Assembly (NCBI GenBank): GCA_016191815.1
Contig: JACPVI010000056.1
Span: 1-44,929, forward strand
DNA: 44,929 bases
Source of the DNA: Myxococcales bacterium
Lineage (GTDB): Bacteria; Myxococcota; Myxococcia; Myxococcales; Myxococcaceae
Reading direction: 5' to 3'
How positions within the stretch are numbered: the stretch's first letter is position 1; each line of letters begins with the position of its first letter. The notes below the pieces were generated by a model that worked only from the letters and a program-made list of their open reading frames with translations, had not been told where the DNA came from and ran no database searches. Of this stretch, positions 23,601-32,114 are shown piece by piece. The position numbers were made by a program, and so were the translations under genes.

Positions 23601-24856
23601 GGTCCGCAGGCGGCCGGAGCGCCCTTGGGCACCGGCGTCTGGCAGACGTGGAACATCTGCGGCACGTCGGCGACCTCGATGCCGCGGGGCACCGCCACCG
23701 CCCGGCGGAAGGCGAAGTCCCAGCTCTCCTCGGTCTGCTTGGCGGCCGGCAAAAGCTCCTGCGGGAAGTTTGGGGTGAGGTAGTAGACCACCGGCTCGAG
23801 CTCGCGCTCCTGGACCGGGAGGGGCCTGCGGCAGGCGCCGAACTCGCAGGCGAACCCCTCGGGGCAGGCGGAGGCGCTGTTGCAGGTGCCGGCGACCTCG
23901 TGGGACTTCTTCCAGAGGTTGTGCCGATTGGCGTAGGTGAGCCGGCCGGTTTCGGTGACGCCGCGGTTTCGGTCGTAGGAGACGCGCTCGCTGCGGAAGA
24001 AGCCGAACTTCTTCATCAGCTTGTCGCCGTAGAGCAGCGGCTCGTAGTCCTGCACGTGCGCTTCGTCGACCTTGAGTACCGACGTGCGGAGCTTCATTTC
24101 CTGGCTCTCGCAGTCGATGCGGGGGTTGAGCCAGCAGTAGGGCAGCGAGCCGTAGCCGGGGTAATAGAACTTCGGCGGGTTGAGGTAGGCCCTGGTGGTG
24201 AAGTCGAAGTAGGTGAGGGTCTTCTTGCCGCCGACGGTCTTGTACTCGGTGAAGAAGGCGCTGTCGCCCTGGTTCTGATCGATCGAGGTGACGTAGCTCC
24301 GAAGCGAGGCGGCCTTCACGAAGTCGTCATCGCTCCCGTCGAGGAAGTTGCCGGAGATGTTGTTGGCCCAGTTGACCCGGATGAACTCGCGTTCGTACCA
24401 CGGCCGATCGGTGCCGTTCTCCTCGAGGACGTTGGTTTGCTCGCCAGTAGCGGGATTGTACTGACGCTGCCGGTCGAAGTGGCTCTCGATCGGCCAAGCG
24501 CTCACCGGGGCGCCCCGGAAAGGCCTTCCGTCGATCAGCACCGTGCTGCCGATGGTGGACTTCTCGCGGTCCACCAACGGGTCGGTGCCGGGGATCCACT
24601 CGTAGGTGCGGAAGGCGACCAGGGTGTTCTCCTGGATCTCGAACCGCACCTTGTCCATCATCCCGCCGTACCCGATAGGGAGGATCGCTCCGGTGGCGGG
24701 CACGTCGACGACGGTGTCCTGGATGTACCAGGTACCGCTCAACAGGTCGGACTTCTTGATGTAGTTGGGCTGGGTCCGGTCGATCAGTTCGGGGCCTCGG
24801 CCGCAAGCCACCGCGGCGAGCGCGGCGGCGACGAGCGCGATGTGGCGGTAGTTCAT
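20648..24856 (-). CDS. Large zinc-metalloprotease lipoprotein (paralogue 1)
   Basis: A 1402-residue protein. The ATG at 24856 is preceded by GGAG five bases upstream and begins a lipoprotein signal (NYRHIALVAAALAAVAC). The zinc site is the extended metzincin motif H-E-x2-H-x2-G-x2-H (TEHEIGHTVGLTHNFVGSFD) near residues 705-717, characteristic of the DUF4953-type zinc-dependent metalloproteases. The N-terminal half has the family's RVQPN/TQPNYIKKSDL start and a repeated beta-rich part. At 1402 residues it is longer than the ~800-900 residues common in other phyla. It lies 44 bp downstream of its paralogue and is last in the operon. It is predicted to be extracytoplasmic and lipid-anchored; the substrate is unknown. 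Confidence 0.82.
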   Translation of the reverse strand: MNYRHIALVAAALAAVACGRGPELIDRTQPNYIKKSDLLSGTWYIQDTVVDVPATGAILPIGYGGMMDKVRFEIQENTLVAFRTYEWIPGTDPLVDREKSTIGSTVLIDGRPFRGAPVSAWPIESHFDRQRQYNPATGEQTNVLEENGTDRPWYEREFIRVNWANNISGNFLDGSDDDFVKAASLRSYVTSIDQNQGDSAFFTEYKTVGGKKTLTYFDFTTRAYLNPPKFYYPGYGSLPYCWLNPRIDCESQEMKLRTSVLKVDEAHVQDYEPLLYGDKLMKKFGFFRSERVSYDRNRGVTETGRLTYANRHNLWKKSHEVAGTCNSASACPEGFACEFGACRRPLPVQERELEPVVYYLTPNFPQELLPAAKQTEESWDFAFRRAVAVPRGIEVADVPQMFHVCQTPVPKGAPAACGPEGLSVRLGDLRYNLIPWIDQPQIYGPLGLGPSAPDPETGEIVQGVANIYGAALDTWAGDAQSIVDLLNGDLTIDELIAGKNVKEYVFEHLNATDPRRPPSGPWSSQQGLTSEPQVPLASYARIRGNLKAQVDAMVKTGHPPLALQNRRKVVAELISKSPALESEILNQPEVRSMVLSMAPGGEFGRRLQTDATLYRQVARETILRTGEMEKLRQDRVVKASTLPHNGCAYLAEFLDEGMVGFAKKMKVFYDKRFAELKAQGKTDEDARRIARDEVWNEIRIAAFRAVTEHEIGHTVGLTHNFVGSFDAMNFVDGYWDLRKQTIGVLVGGQRVLPSSPQNLLDASKPNQAQMDAQMHEYQYSTVMDYASRINSDVRGIGKYDDAAILFAYAGGGEPGWVEVFNQTRQDYDSPNISVPTENLAKPMVVRGAQVELPLAQVEHYTPVSNFYTDRFHYTTLPFHFADRSTLDKGFEAALDEGIKRMHNRSFRKWSEMEAVYGKIENEVHQWNLRFGGWSAPDWEKARDIVGKVARNAPVEVPYMYCSDYEVGANIACNRWDAGADVFEMTQDWISRYKEYYAFNSFRRDRLACYDDSCFGPSTYLQRIEGRYLGNLPNVYQQWLFNIYWLQNWYQISTEQMEEWFGVGDPIFQNYWTMAVIDSTNFLVQQLSTPSAGYHGKLPSGTWVHLPGNNPYNGRFTAAREATFITDMKAQGYTDVVYVPRGPGKTMYTLYDDEGMDYFGRVNEIGHFWDQVVALFALTSSETNFLGVDRGADALRYSLPYYMTFNRELADTFSSVWIDDRPRYAAGLLKTGNGLATVVPPNFVRGEDYIANFNYPPRTPTPVDTTGNPLPLEKVEASPTWSTRFYSEVWGMAYFTENFNQEFASYNQVFRLGSGEQLTPAAGYEVEQFADPFGGYIYAALKQTGATKVTAAPQLIINARNYKTKWDQATTPSEKALWEAKTREAVRSLEIMRGLYNIFGTAW

Positions 24857-24900
24857 GGCAGCTCCGTGGAGGTTCTTGGAGGGCGAATTCGCGGAGGTCA

Positions 24901-27900
24901 TTAGAAGGCCCTCCCGAACACGCCGTAGAACCCGCGCGCGAGGTCGAGGTCGCGCAGCATATCCTTGAAGTACTCCAGGTACTCCCGGCGCCGCTGCTCG
25001 ATGAGCACGGGGTTGTTCCGCTCATCGGCCGGCATGCAGGAGCCGATGGTGGACGCCGGCCCGTAGGGGTTGGGGAGCTCCGGCATCGGGCAGATGGCCG
25101 GATTCTCCACCACCTTGCGATAGGCGTCGGCGATGTTGATCAGCCGGATGGGCGGAGTGGAGTTAGGAGCCGCCCCGTCTTTTTCCAGCGCCACGTAGCG
25201 GCTGCCGGTGCTGATGTCCGGCACCTCCACCGTGTGGTACCCGGTCGCGGGGGTGACGGTCTCCGACCCGCCGATCTTGAACACCATGTTGGACTTGGCG
25301 TAGTCGAGGTCGTAGTTGATGCTGAACAGCGCCATCCCGAGGTAGAGCGCGTAGATGCGACTCGACCAGGTGAGCTGCATGTTGGCCTCTCCAGGGTACT
25401 GGGAGGCATCGAGGCAGTCGGTGGTCTGGGTGGCGGTGCAGATCAGATCCTTCCGCTTCGGGTAGTCGAAGTTCTTGATGAAGTTCTTCCCCTCGATGAA
25501 GGTGCGGAAGTGGAGCGCCGGGGTGGAGGTGACCTTCCCGGTGTCGTCCTTGGCGAGGTACATGGTCGGCCTGATCGGGGTTTCGTCCATGCCCCACAGC
25601 GCCGAGAAGAGGTCGCTGAACTCCTTCTTGAAGACCAGGTAGTAGGGGATGTAGTAGCGGTCGCGATCGGCGTAGTAGTCGATCGCTGGGAACTCCGCCT
25701 CCGGGAGCACCGCGGCGATCATCGCGCCGATCTGGTCGTTGTAGTGACCGGCCTCGAGCATGCGGTACCAGAAGCCGAAGCCGCTCTTGAAGTCGTAGCG
25801 GCTGTACATGCGCCGGGCGTGGCCGCGCTTCATGATGGCGAAGGCCTGGGCGGCGGCGCTGCCCCAGGTGTTCTGGTCCGAGTAGTAGTCCATGAGCTTC
25901 TGCTGGCCCTCGGGGGAGAGCTCATCGAAGTCGACGCCCTCGGAGAGATAGTCCCACTGACCGCGGCCGCTGAGGTTTCTGAACATGAAGAAGCCGGCCG
26001 GCGGAACCGACATCACCGCCAGGTTGGCGTTGGATGCGTCCAAAACCGCCATCGACCAGGTGTCCTGGATCAACGGGTCATAGTTGAAGCGCTGCACGTT
26101 CTGCCGGTTGGGCCCGCTCTGGCCGTAGAAGGCGTGCACCCAGTGCTTGTAGATGCTGGCCAGCTCGTAGAAGGTGCCAGCGGCGTTGTTGAACGCGCTC
26201 GAAGAGCTGAACAGGTAGCGGTCCCGCTTGAAGTGGGTGAAGAAGTAGTCGTTCCAGTAGTCCTCGATCATCTGCCGCGAGATCTCGAAGTAGTCCGGCC
26301 CGCGATCGAACCGGTTGCAGGAGAGCACCAGCCCCACCTCGGAGTCGGAGCAGAAGAGGTAGGGCACCTCCATGGGCGTGCTGCCGACGTCGGAGGCAGT
26401 GGGGGCAGGGTTGGTCTTGAGAATCGCCGCGAGGCGGTCGTTCTCCACCTTCACGTCCGCCCACTTCATCAGCTTGCGGCGCTTGAGCTTGGCAATGCCG
26501 TCCGCGATGGTGGACTCGATGTCGTTCCCTTCGCCGAAGTGCAGGGGCACCGTGGAGAAGTGGTAGCGCTCGGTGTAGCTGGGGATGCCCTGGTGCCGGT
26601 GCTCGGCGTTGACCAGCGGCAAGTCGAACGCCGCTCCGGTGATGGTCATCTGCTTGCCGTCGGTGCCGGGGAAGCTGGCCGGGTCGCGCCGGGCGGACTC
26701 GAACACCTCCACGTACCCGGGCTTGGTATCGCCCGAGTAGGCGAAGACGATCGCCGCTTCGTCGTACTTGCCCACGCCCTGGAAGTCGGCGTTCAGCTTC
26801 CCGGCGTAGTCCATGATCGACGAGTACTCGTAGTCGTTGAGGCCCTGGGCGAGCTGAACCTCGGTGCCGTCGGAGGCCGCCTTGAGGTCGCCCGGGGTGC
26901 GCGGAATCTTCGGCGTCCCGCTCTGCTGGACGGTCAGGCTGGGCTTCTTGACCTCCCAGTACCGGTCGAAGTAGTTGACCGAGTCGAACGAGCCCTGGAA
27001 GTTGTGCCGCAGTCCAAGGGTGTGCCCGACCTCGTGCTCGCTGGTGGCCCTCCAGACGAGCTTGCGGAACCGACGGCGGATCTCCTCGTCGGCGATCCGG
27101 CGGGCCTCATCGGCGGTGCAGGTGGCGGCCTTGCACAGGCCGGTCACCGTGACGCCGTCGCGATCCAGCTTGCCCTCGGCCATCAGCGAGGCAACGTTCT
27201 TCTGGCGGCGGAAGTGCTCCTGGTAGGCCAGGCCCAGCATCGGCCGGTCGAAGAACTCGGCGAGGTAGATGTTCCGCTTTGAGGCCCACTCCACCCGGCG
27301 CTTGCTCAGCTTGAGGGCATCGCCTACCCGGGTAAGCACAAGCCGGGATGCGGACCGGCGGAAGTCGGAGTCGGTCTCGGCGCGCTGCGCCAGCTCAGGC
27401 GGCAGCAGGCCCACCACGTCGGCTTGGACGTCGGGGTTGTCGAGCAGAGCCGACTCCAGCGCGGGGTTCTGTTTCAGGAGGTCCGCAGCAGCCTTCATCC
27501 GGTCGGAGCTGAACTCCGGCAGCCCGTTGACCCGCAGTGCCTGGAGCACCGCAGCAGTCCTCTCGGTGGGCCGCTCGAAGGCGCCCAGAGTCTCCTCCGC
27601 GGTCTGGGGAATTCCCTGCAACTCGGATTGGATGAGCCCCTGCTTGCTGCGGTTGGGGTTGGCGTAGGAGAGGTTGGCCGTGATGTAGGCCTTCACGTCT
27701 TCGCCGCGGATGATCTGGTCGATGCTCCTCTCGCCCACCAGCATGTCGATGATGTCCAGACCCCGCTGAGCGATGGTGTCCACCGCCGCGGAGTAGGTGT
27801 TGGCGTTGGCAGAGATGATCTCCCCGGTCTCGGGGTCCGCGGAGGAAGGCCCGTAGCCGAGCAGCCCGTTGGGGACCGGATCAGTGATGGTGTAGATGAA

Positions 27901-29244
27901 GTTGTACCGGAGGTCGCCGAACTTGGGCTCGAAGTTGGGCTTGCCGCAGGCCTGGGGAGCGCCGGCCGGCACCGGGTTCTCGCACACGAAGAACACCTGG
28001 CCGACCGCATCCAGCGTGGCGGGGTCGTCCTTGCCGAACTTGGCGGCGGCCACCGCGCGCCGGTAGGCCTTGTCCCAGTTCTTCTCCAGGATGCGGGCGG
28101 CCTCCAGGTACTCCTGGTAGGAGCTGCCAGCGCCCATCCGGTCGGCGGGCGAGACGTAGTAGACGATCGGTTTGACCTCGCGGTTGACGAAGGGGATCGG
28201 CCGCTTGGGGTCGGGGGCGCCGGAGGCGTTCTTCTCGAAGCTGGTCTTCCACAGGCGGTGCCGGTTGGCGAGGAAGATTCGTGCCGACTCGGTGGGGCCG
28301 TACTTCCGGTCGTAGTTCAACCGCTCGGTGCGGAAGTAGCCGAACTTGGCCATCACGTCGTTGGGGTAGACCAGCGGCTCGTAGTCGTTGGTGGTGTTGG
28401 GGTCGACCTTGGCGATGGAGGTCCGCATCCGGATCTCCGCGTTGGAGCAGTCGTAGCGGTAGCCCTGGAGGAAGAAGCAGTAGGGGTACATGTAGTGGTT
28501 GCCGTCTTCGTCCTCGAAGTGGACCTGATCGGCCTTGGCCATGTAGCGACCGGTGAAGTCCATGTAGGTGAGCTTGCCGTCGGCGCCGAACTCCTGGGTG
28601 GGCCAGTCGTACGGATCGGTCCCCGGCTCATTGGGCTGGATCCAGGCGTTCCAGCTGGTGTCCCCCGACGGATTCTGGATGGTGTTCCACATCATGTCGG
28701 CGCTCTGGTTGAGCAGGTTGGCCGACCAATCCACCCGGATGTACTCCCGCTGGTTCCAGGGCCGGTCGGTGGGGTTCTCCATGATGACGTTCCCCGGCTC
28801 GCCGGTGGCGGGGTTGTAGTTCCGCTGGATGTCGAAGTGGCTCTTGATGGGGTAGGCCACCACCGGGGCGCCGAAGTACTTCTGGCCGCCCACCCACTTC
28901 CCATCGGGCCCCATCACCTTCATCGTGGTGCCAGAGGGCTTGGAGGAGGGCTCGACGTTCCGCTCCGCGCCGAGGATGAACGGATAGGCGCGGTAGCCGA
29001 TGAGAAAGTTCTCCTGGAGCTCCCACACCAGCTTCTCGATGTTCCCGGTCTCGCCGGCGAAGGTGAAGCCGGTGGTGGCGGGCGTCCAGGTGACGGTGTT
29101 CCGGAAGTACCAGACTCCGTCGAGGAGGTCGGTCTTCTTCATCACGTTGGGCTGGACCCGGTTGACGTCGCCGCCCGTCTGCGCGCAGGCGGTGGCGAGA
29201 AGCGCGATGGCGGCCGCGGCCAGCCAGCGATGGTTCCGGTACAT
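24901..29244 (-). CDS. Large zinc-metalloprotease lipoprotein (paralogue 2)
   Basis: A 1447-residue paralogue of the downstream gene: same order of motifs, for example NRVQPNVMKKTDLLDGVWYF, DRPWNQREYIRVDWSANLL and the zinc motif SEHEVGHTLGLRHNFQGSFD near residue 735. The ATG at 29244 follows GGAGG by five bases and opens a lipoprotein signal (MYRNHRWLAAAAIALLATAC). An upstream in-frame ATG at 29280 is less likely because the signal peptide would be offset. The pair most likely arose by tandem duplication, yet divergence is large, so the two may have different substrates. It lies 48 bp after the outer-membrane protein gene in the same operon. Confidence 0.82.
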   Translation of the reverse strand: MYRNHRWLAAAAIALLATACAQTGGDVNRVQPNVMKKTDLLDGVWYFRNTVTWTPATTGFTFAGETGNIEKLVWELQENFLIGYRAYPFILGAERNVEPSSKPSGTTMKVMGPDGKWVGGQKYFGAPVVAYPIKSHFDIQRNYNPATGEPGNVIMENPTDRPWNQREYIRVDWSANLLNQSADMMWNTIQNPSGDTSWNAWIQPNEPGTDPYDWPTQEFGADGKLTYMDFTGRYMAKADQVHFEDEDGNHYMYPYCFFLQGYRYDCSNAEIRMRTSIAKVDPNTTNDYEPLVYPNDVMAKFGYFRTERLNYDRKYGPTESARIFLANRHRLWKTSFEKNASGAPDPKRPIPFVNREVKPIVYYVSPADRMGAGSSYQEYLEAARILEKNWDKAYRRAVAAAKFGKDDPATLDAVGQVFFVCENPVPAGAPQACGKPNFEPKFGDLRYNFIYTITDPVPNGLLGYGPSSADPETGEIISANANTYSAAVDTIAQRGLDIIDMLVGERSIDQIIRGEDVKAYITANLSYANPNRSKQGLIQSELQGIPQTAEETLGAFERPTERTAAVLQALRVNGLPEFSSDRMKAAADLLKQNPALESALLDNPDVQADVVGLLPPELAQRAETDSDFRRSASRLVLTRVGDALKLSKRRVEWASKRNIYLAEFFDRPMLGLAYQEHFRRQKNVASLMAEGKLDRDGVTVTGLCKAATCTADEARRIADEEIRRRFRKLVWRATSEHEVGHTLGLRHNFQGSFDSVNYFDRYWEVKKPSLTVQQSGTPKIPRTPGDLKAASDGTEVQLAQGLNDYEYSSIMDYAGKLNADFQGVGKYDEAAIVFAYSGDTKPGYVEVFESARRDPASFPGTDGKQMTITGAAFDLPLVNAEHRHQGIPSYTERYHFSTVPLHFGEGNDIESTIADGIAKLKRRKLMKWADVKVENDRLAAILKTNPAPTASDVGSTPMEVPYLFCSDSEVGLVLSCNRFDRGPDYFEISRQMIEDYWNDYFFTHFKRDRYLFSSSSAFNNAAGTFYELASIYKHWVHAFYGQSGPNRQNVQRFNYDPLIQDTWSMAVLDASNANLAVMSVPPAGFFMFRNLSGRGQWDYLSEGVDFDELSPEGQQKLMDYYSDQNTWGSAAAQAFAIMKRGHARRMYSRYDFKSGFGFWYRMLEAGHYNDQIGAMIAAVLPEAEFPAIDYYADRDRYYIPYYLVFKKEFSDLFSALWGMDETPIRPTMYLAKDDTGKVTSTPALHFRTFIEGKNFIKNFDYPKRKDLICTATQTTDCLDASQYPGEANMQLTWSSRIYALYLGMALFSINYDLDYAKSNMVFKIGGSETVTPATGYHTVEVPDISTGSRYVALEKDGAAPNSTPPIRLINIADAYRKVVENPAICPMPELPNPYGPASTIGSCMPADERNNPVLIEQRRREYLEYFKDMLRDLDLARGFYGVFGRAF

Positions 29245-29292
29245 GGTGCCTCCGTTGGGGAACGAGTTTCGGAAAGTCATGGGGGCCTCGGC

Positions 29293-30390
29293 CTACAGCG
29301 CGGCGGACAGCGTCACCGAGAAGCTGGTGACGTTGTCGGCCGGAGTGAGGAAGTCGTAGAAGGGGAAGCGGAAGCGCTTCCCGTCCTTGGTCTTCGGCGG
29401 GATGCCGACCGGCGGAGTGGCGAATCCGGTGGAAATGCTGAAGGTGTCGTTGATGGTGTAGCTGGCCGACACCGAGCTGATCATCCCGTCGCTGCGTCCG
29501 TAGCCGGCGGTGGCCACCGGCTCGCCGTTCGAGTTGAGCGCCTTGGGGGTGTACTCATCGACCGTGTCCACCACCGGGTACTTGAAGCGGTTGATGATCC
29601 CGTAGGTGAGCTGGAAGGAGAGCTTCTCGGTGGCGCGGTAGGTGACCTCCAGCGAGTTGGAGATGCTGAACTGGGTATTGGTGCCGAACACGTTGCAGGT
29701 CGTCTCGCCGGCCCGGTAGAGGCAAAGCCGCGCGCCGAGGGCGTCGGTCTCGTCGGACACCGCGCCGCCGATGAGCGGGTTGGCGTGGAAGCCCCGCGCC
29801 GCGGCGAAGCGGTAGGTGAGGTCGAAGTTCCACACCGTGCGCGCGAAGCCCAGGCCGCCGCTCAGGACGGTGATGGTGTTCGCCCTCCGGCTGGCCACGG
29901 AGATGGGCAGCGTCGCCGTCACGGAGGGAGTGACCGAGATGCCGCTCACCTTCTCGGTGACGAGGGCCGGGGCGGAGAGGCCGGCCCGGATGTCGGTCCA
30001 GTCGAACCTCCGGGCGCTCTCGTTGTCGGGCAGCGTGTACTCCCAGCCGATGGCGAAGCGCCCAGAGGCCGAGAGCTTGATGCCCTGGACATCGAAGCCG
30101 TAGCTGGGCACCACCAGGACGGAGCCGTCGAAATAGGCATACTTCGACGGGTCCACGAAGGTCCCCTGCCCCAGCGAGTGGTCCAGGTCGATTCCCCAGT
30201 GAAGCCCCGAGGTATCCTTCGCCGGGGCCGTGGCCGCGACCGAGCTTGCCGCCACCGGCGCCGACTGCGGAGCGGGCGCACTCGCCGCGGACGCCGCGCC
30301 CGGAGCAGCTGCCGGAGCGGGCTGGCCCTGCGAGAGCGCCACCGCCGGCGCCAACAGCACTGCCACCACTGCAGCCTTGGTCGCTTTCAA
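29293..30390 (-). CDS. Predicted outer-membrane beta-barrel protein
   Basis: A 365-residue protein with a signal peptide (KATKAAVVAVLLAPAVALSQ), an Ala/Pro-rich linker, and then alternating hydrophobic strands to a terminal aromatic/leucine-rich strand (TSFSVTLSAAL), as expected for an outer-membrane barrel. The start is a TTG at 30390 with AGGAGG six bases upstream, which overrides the longer ATG frame. I do not recognise the specific family; it resembles proteins predicted as transport or channel components by strand pattern only. It heads the operon with two metalloprotease lipoproteins and could be their export, anchoring or uptake partner, which is inference. Confidence 0.65.
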   Translation of the reverse strand: MKATKAAVVAVLLAPAVALSQGQPAPAAAPGAASAASAPAPQSAPVAASSVAATAPAKDTSGLHWGIDLDHSLGQGTFVDPSKYAYFDGSVLVVPSYGFDVQGIKLSASGRFAIGWEYTLPDNESARRFDWTDIRAGLSAPALVTEKVSGISVTPSVTATLPISVASRRANTITVLSGGLGFARTVWNFDLTYRFAAARGFHANPLIGGAVSDETDALGARLCLYRAGETTCNVFGTNTQFSISNSLEVTYRATEKLSFQLTYGIINRFKYPVVDTVDEYTPKALNSNGEPVATAGYGRSDGMISSVSASYTINDTFSISTGFATPPVGIPPKTKDGKRFRFPFYDFLTPADNVTSFSVTLSAAL

Positions 30391-30693
30391 AACGGACCTC
30401 CTACTTCCGAGGTACACGAGGAGCCGGCCGCCCCTCAGCAATGCCCGTTCCACAGGTAGGACCTTCTCCCCCATGGACGGAACTGGTTGGATTCGCAGGC
30501 TTTCTTTCCCCGGCCCGAGGCGTCACCAGGCCACGCGCTCTGCCATGGCAGGCACGACCTGTTAGCGACGGGGGCAGCGAGCGCTGGGGAATCGACAAGA
30601 AACCGTCACCTGCGGGAGAGGGAGTGGCCCTTCGCTTGGGGGGCGGTCGTGTAGCACAATGCCGTACCTCGATCAACGCACCTGCGGTGGGGG
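30391..30693. other. 303-bp intergenic region upstream of the outer-membrane protein
   Basis: It holds the promoter region of the three-gene operon and the 3' flank of the NFACT gene. I see the AGGAGG ribosome site (30397-30402), but no convincing promoter boxes, T-tract terminator or small gene. Confidence 0.4.
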
Positions 30694-32109
30694 CTAAGGG
30701 GCCTTGGACTTGAGCAGCCGCTCGAGCCGATCAGGCTGGACGCGGAGCTGGACGGTTTTCTCGCGCGAGTAGGTGACTCGGCCTGGCCCGCCTTTGTCTT
30801 TGCGGACGTGCTTCACCTTTGTATAGGCGACCTCGCCGCGGCTCTCTCCCTTGGCGCCGGAGTGGTGCAGCGCGAGGTGGGCCGCGTCGAGAAGCAACTC
30901 CTGGGGCAGCTCCGCCCGCCTCTCCAGCGGCACCACCACGTGCGAGCCCGGCCAGCCGCGGGCATGAAGCCAGAGGTCATCCGGGCGGGCGATGCGGAAG
31001 GTGAGGCTGTCGTTCTCCTCCGGGCCCTTCCCCACCCAGATGCGCGCCCCGGTGGCGGAGCGGTACTCCTTGTAAGGCACCGCCTCGGGCGGGCCAGCCC
31101 TCCGCGCGGCGGGACGCAGCGGGACGAAGTCGGAGAGCAGCTGCTCTTGGGAACGCGACTCGAGCTGTTGAATCTCCCTCCGGAGCGCGCTCGCCTCGTC
31201 CTCCAATTCGGCGAGCCTTCGGCGCGCGTGCTCCACGCCGCGGAGCAGCCGCCGGTACTGGTGGAAGTGGCGCTCGACCTCTTCCTTGGGGGAGAGCTTG
31301 GGATCCAGCCGCACCTCTCGCTCCACAGGCCCTTCGCCGGTGTACTCGGTGAGCTTCACCAGGGCCTCGCCTCGCCGGAGGAGATGGAGGTTCTGCGCGA
31401 GCAGCTCGCCCACCCGCCTGTGCTCCTCGGCGTCGGCGGTGCGGCCGGCCTCGGCGCGGACCTTCTCCAGGGTGCGCTCGGCGCGAGAGAGGCGGGCCTT
31501 GAGCGGGGCGAGCAGCGCTCGGCGGAGCTCCTCCCCGCGCCGATCGGCCGCTCTCGGGGCGAAGAGGGCCTCGGCGGCCTCCGCGAACGGAAATGCCGCG
31601 CCCTCGGGTGGCACCAGCCGACAGGGAAGCTCGCGCCGCTCACCCTCGGGGGGCGGGACGTACCCGCCTCCAGGCCTTGCCGAACGAGGGCCTCGGGGCT
31701 CGCCGGAGACCGCGAGGATTCTTCCGCCCTCGGAGGCGAGCACCAGCAGGCCGGGGCTGAAAAGCTCCCCGATGAGGTCGAACCGCTTCCCTTCCTTTCC
31801 GAATCGGAGCGCGACCAGCCTCTCGCTGGGCCGATGCTCGATGGCTTCCAGGCGCGCTCCGAGGAGGTGCTGGCGGAGGGAGCGCTGGAAGGGAAGCTGC
31901 TGCTCGGGTGAGGGGGGCCTCTTGGGGGCGACAGACAGGCGCGACACCTCCGGCTCGGCCGAGAGGCACAGGAGCACCGAGCGACCGGGAGCGCGCAGCT
32001 CGAGGTAGGCGAGCCTCGGGAGCGGCGAATGCGCCTTCTGCACCGGAGCGCCCAACAGGGAGCGGAGCTCCAAGGCGATCTGGGCCAGCTCGGAGGGCCG
32101 AAGAGACAT
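30694..32109 (-). CDS. NFACT-domain (RqcH/Rqc2-like) protein
   Basis: A 471-residue protein of the NFACT family, whose RqcH members bind stalled 50S subunits and drive alanine tailing in ribosome quality control. The N-terminal NFACT-N domain is visible (RPSELAQIALELRSLLGAPV, later LRFGKEGKRFDLIGELFSPG), then a coiled coil (about 300-370, RLAELEDEASALRREIQQLE), then NFACT-R at the C terminus with WVGKGPEENDSLTF and PDDLWLHARGWPGSHVVVPL. At 471 residues it is shorter than the ~560 of typical RqcH; the helix-hairpin-helix region between N and coiled coil seems reduced. The ATG at 32109 is right at the family start. It follows the FHA-cyclase gene after 5 bp and is probably co-transcribed. Confidence 0.82.
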   Translation of the reverse strand: MSLRPSELAQIALELRSLLGAPVQKAHSPLPRLAYLELRAPGRSVLLCLSAEPEVSRLSVAPKRPPSPEQQLPFQRSLRQHLLGARLEAIEHRPSERLVALRFGKEGKRFDLIGELFSPGLLVLASEGGRILAVSGEPRGPRSARPGGGYVPPPEGERRELPCRLVPPEGAAFPFAEAAEALFAPRAADRRGEELRRALLAPLKARLSRAERTLEKVRAEAGRTADAEEHRRVGELLAQNLHLLRRGEALVKLTEYTGEGPVEREVRLDPKLSPKEEVERHFHQYRRLLRGVEHARRRLAELEDEASALRREIQQLESRSQEQLLSDFVPLRPAARRAGPPEAVPYKEYRSATGARIWVGKGPEENDSLTFRIARPDDLWLHARGWPGSHVVVPLERRAELPQELLLDAAHLALHHSGAKGESRGEVAYTKVKHVRKDKGGPGRVTYSREKTVQLRVQPDRLERLLKSKAP

Positions 32110-32114
32110 CGCGG

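Noticed and set aside
19280-24904. An 1874-codon open frame on the plus strand across the SprT, YkgJ and metalloprotease genes
   Set aside because: It is antisense to three recognisable genes and crosses a strong terminator; long antisense frames are expected with such high third-position GC.
25234-30459. Long plus-strand frames (682 and 1011 codons) opposite the second metalloprotease and outer-membrane protein
   Set aside because: Antisense shadows with valine/glycine/leucine-rich composition and no family motifs.
30401-30676. 91-codon minus-strand frame in the region before the outer-membrane protein
   Set aside because: Composition is not protein-like and it overlaps the expected promoter region.
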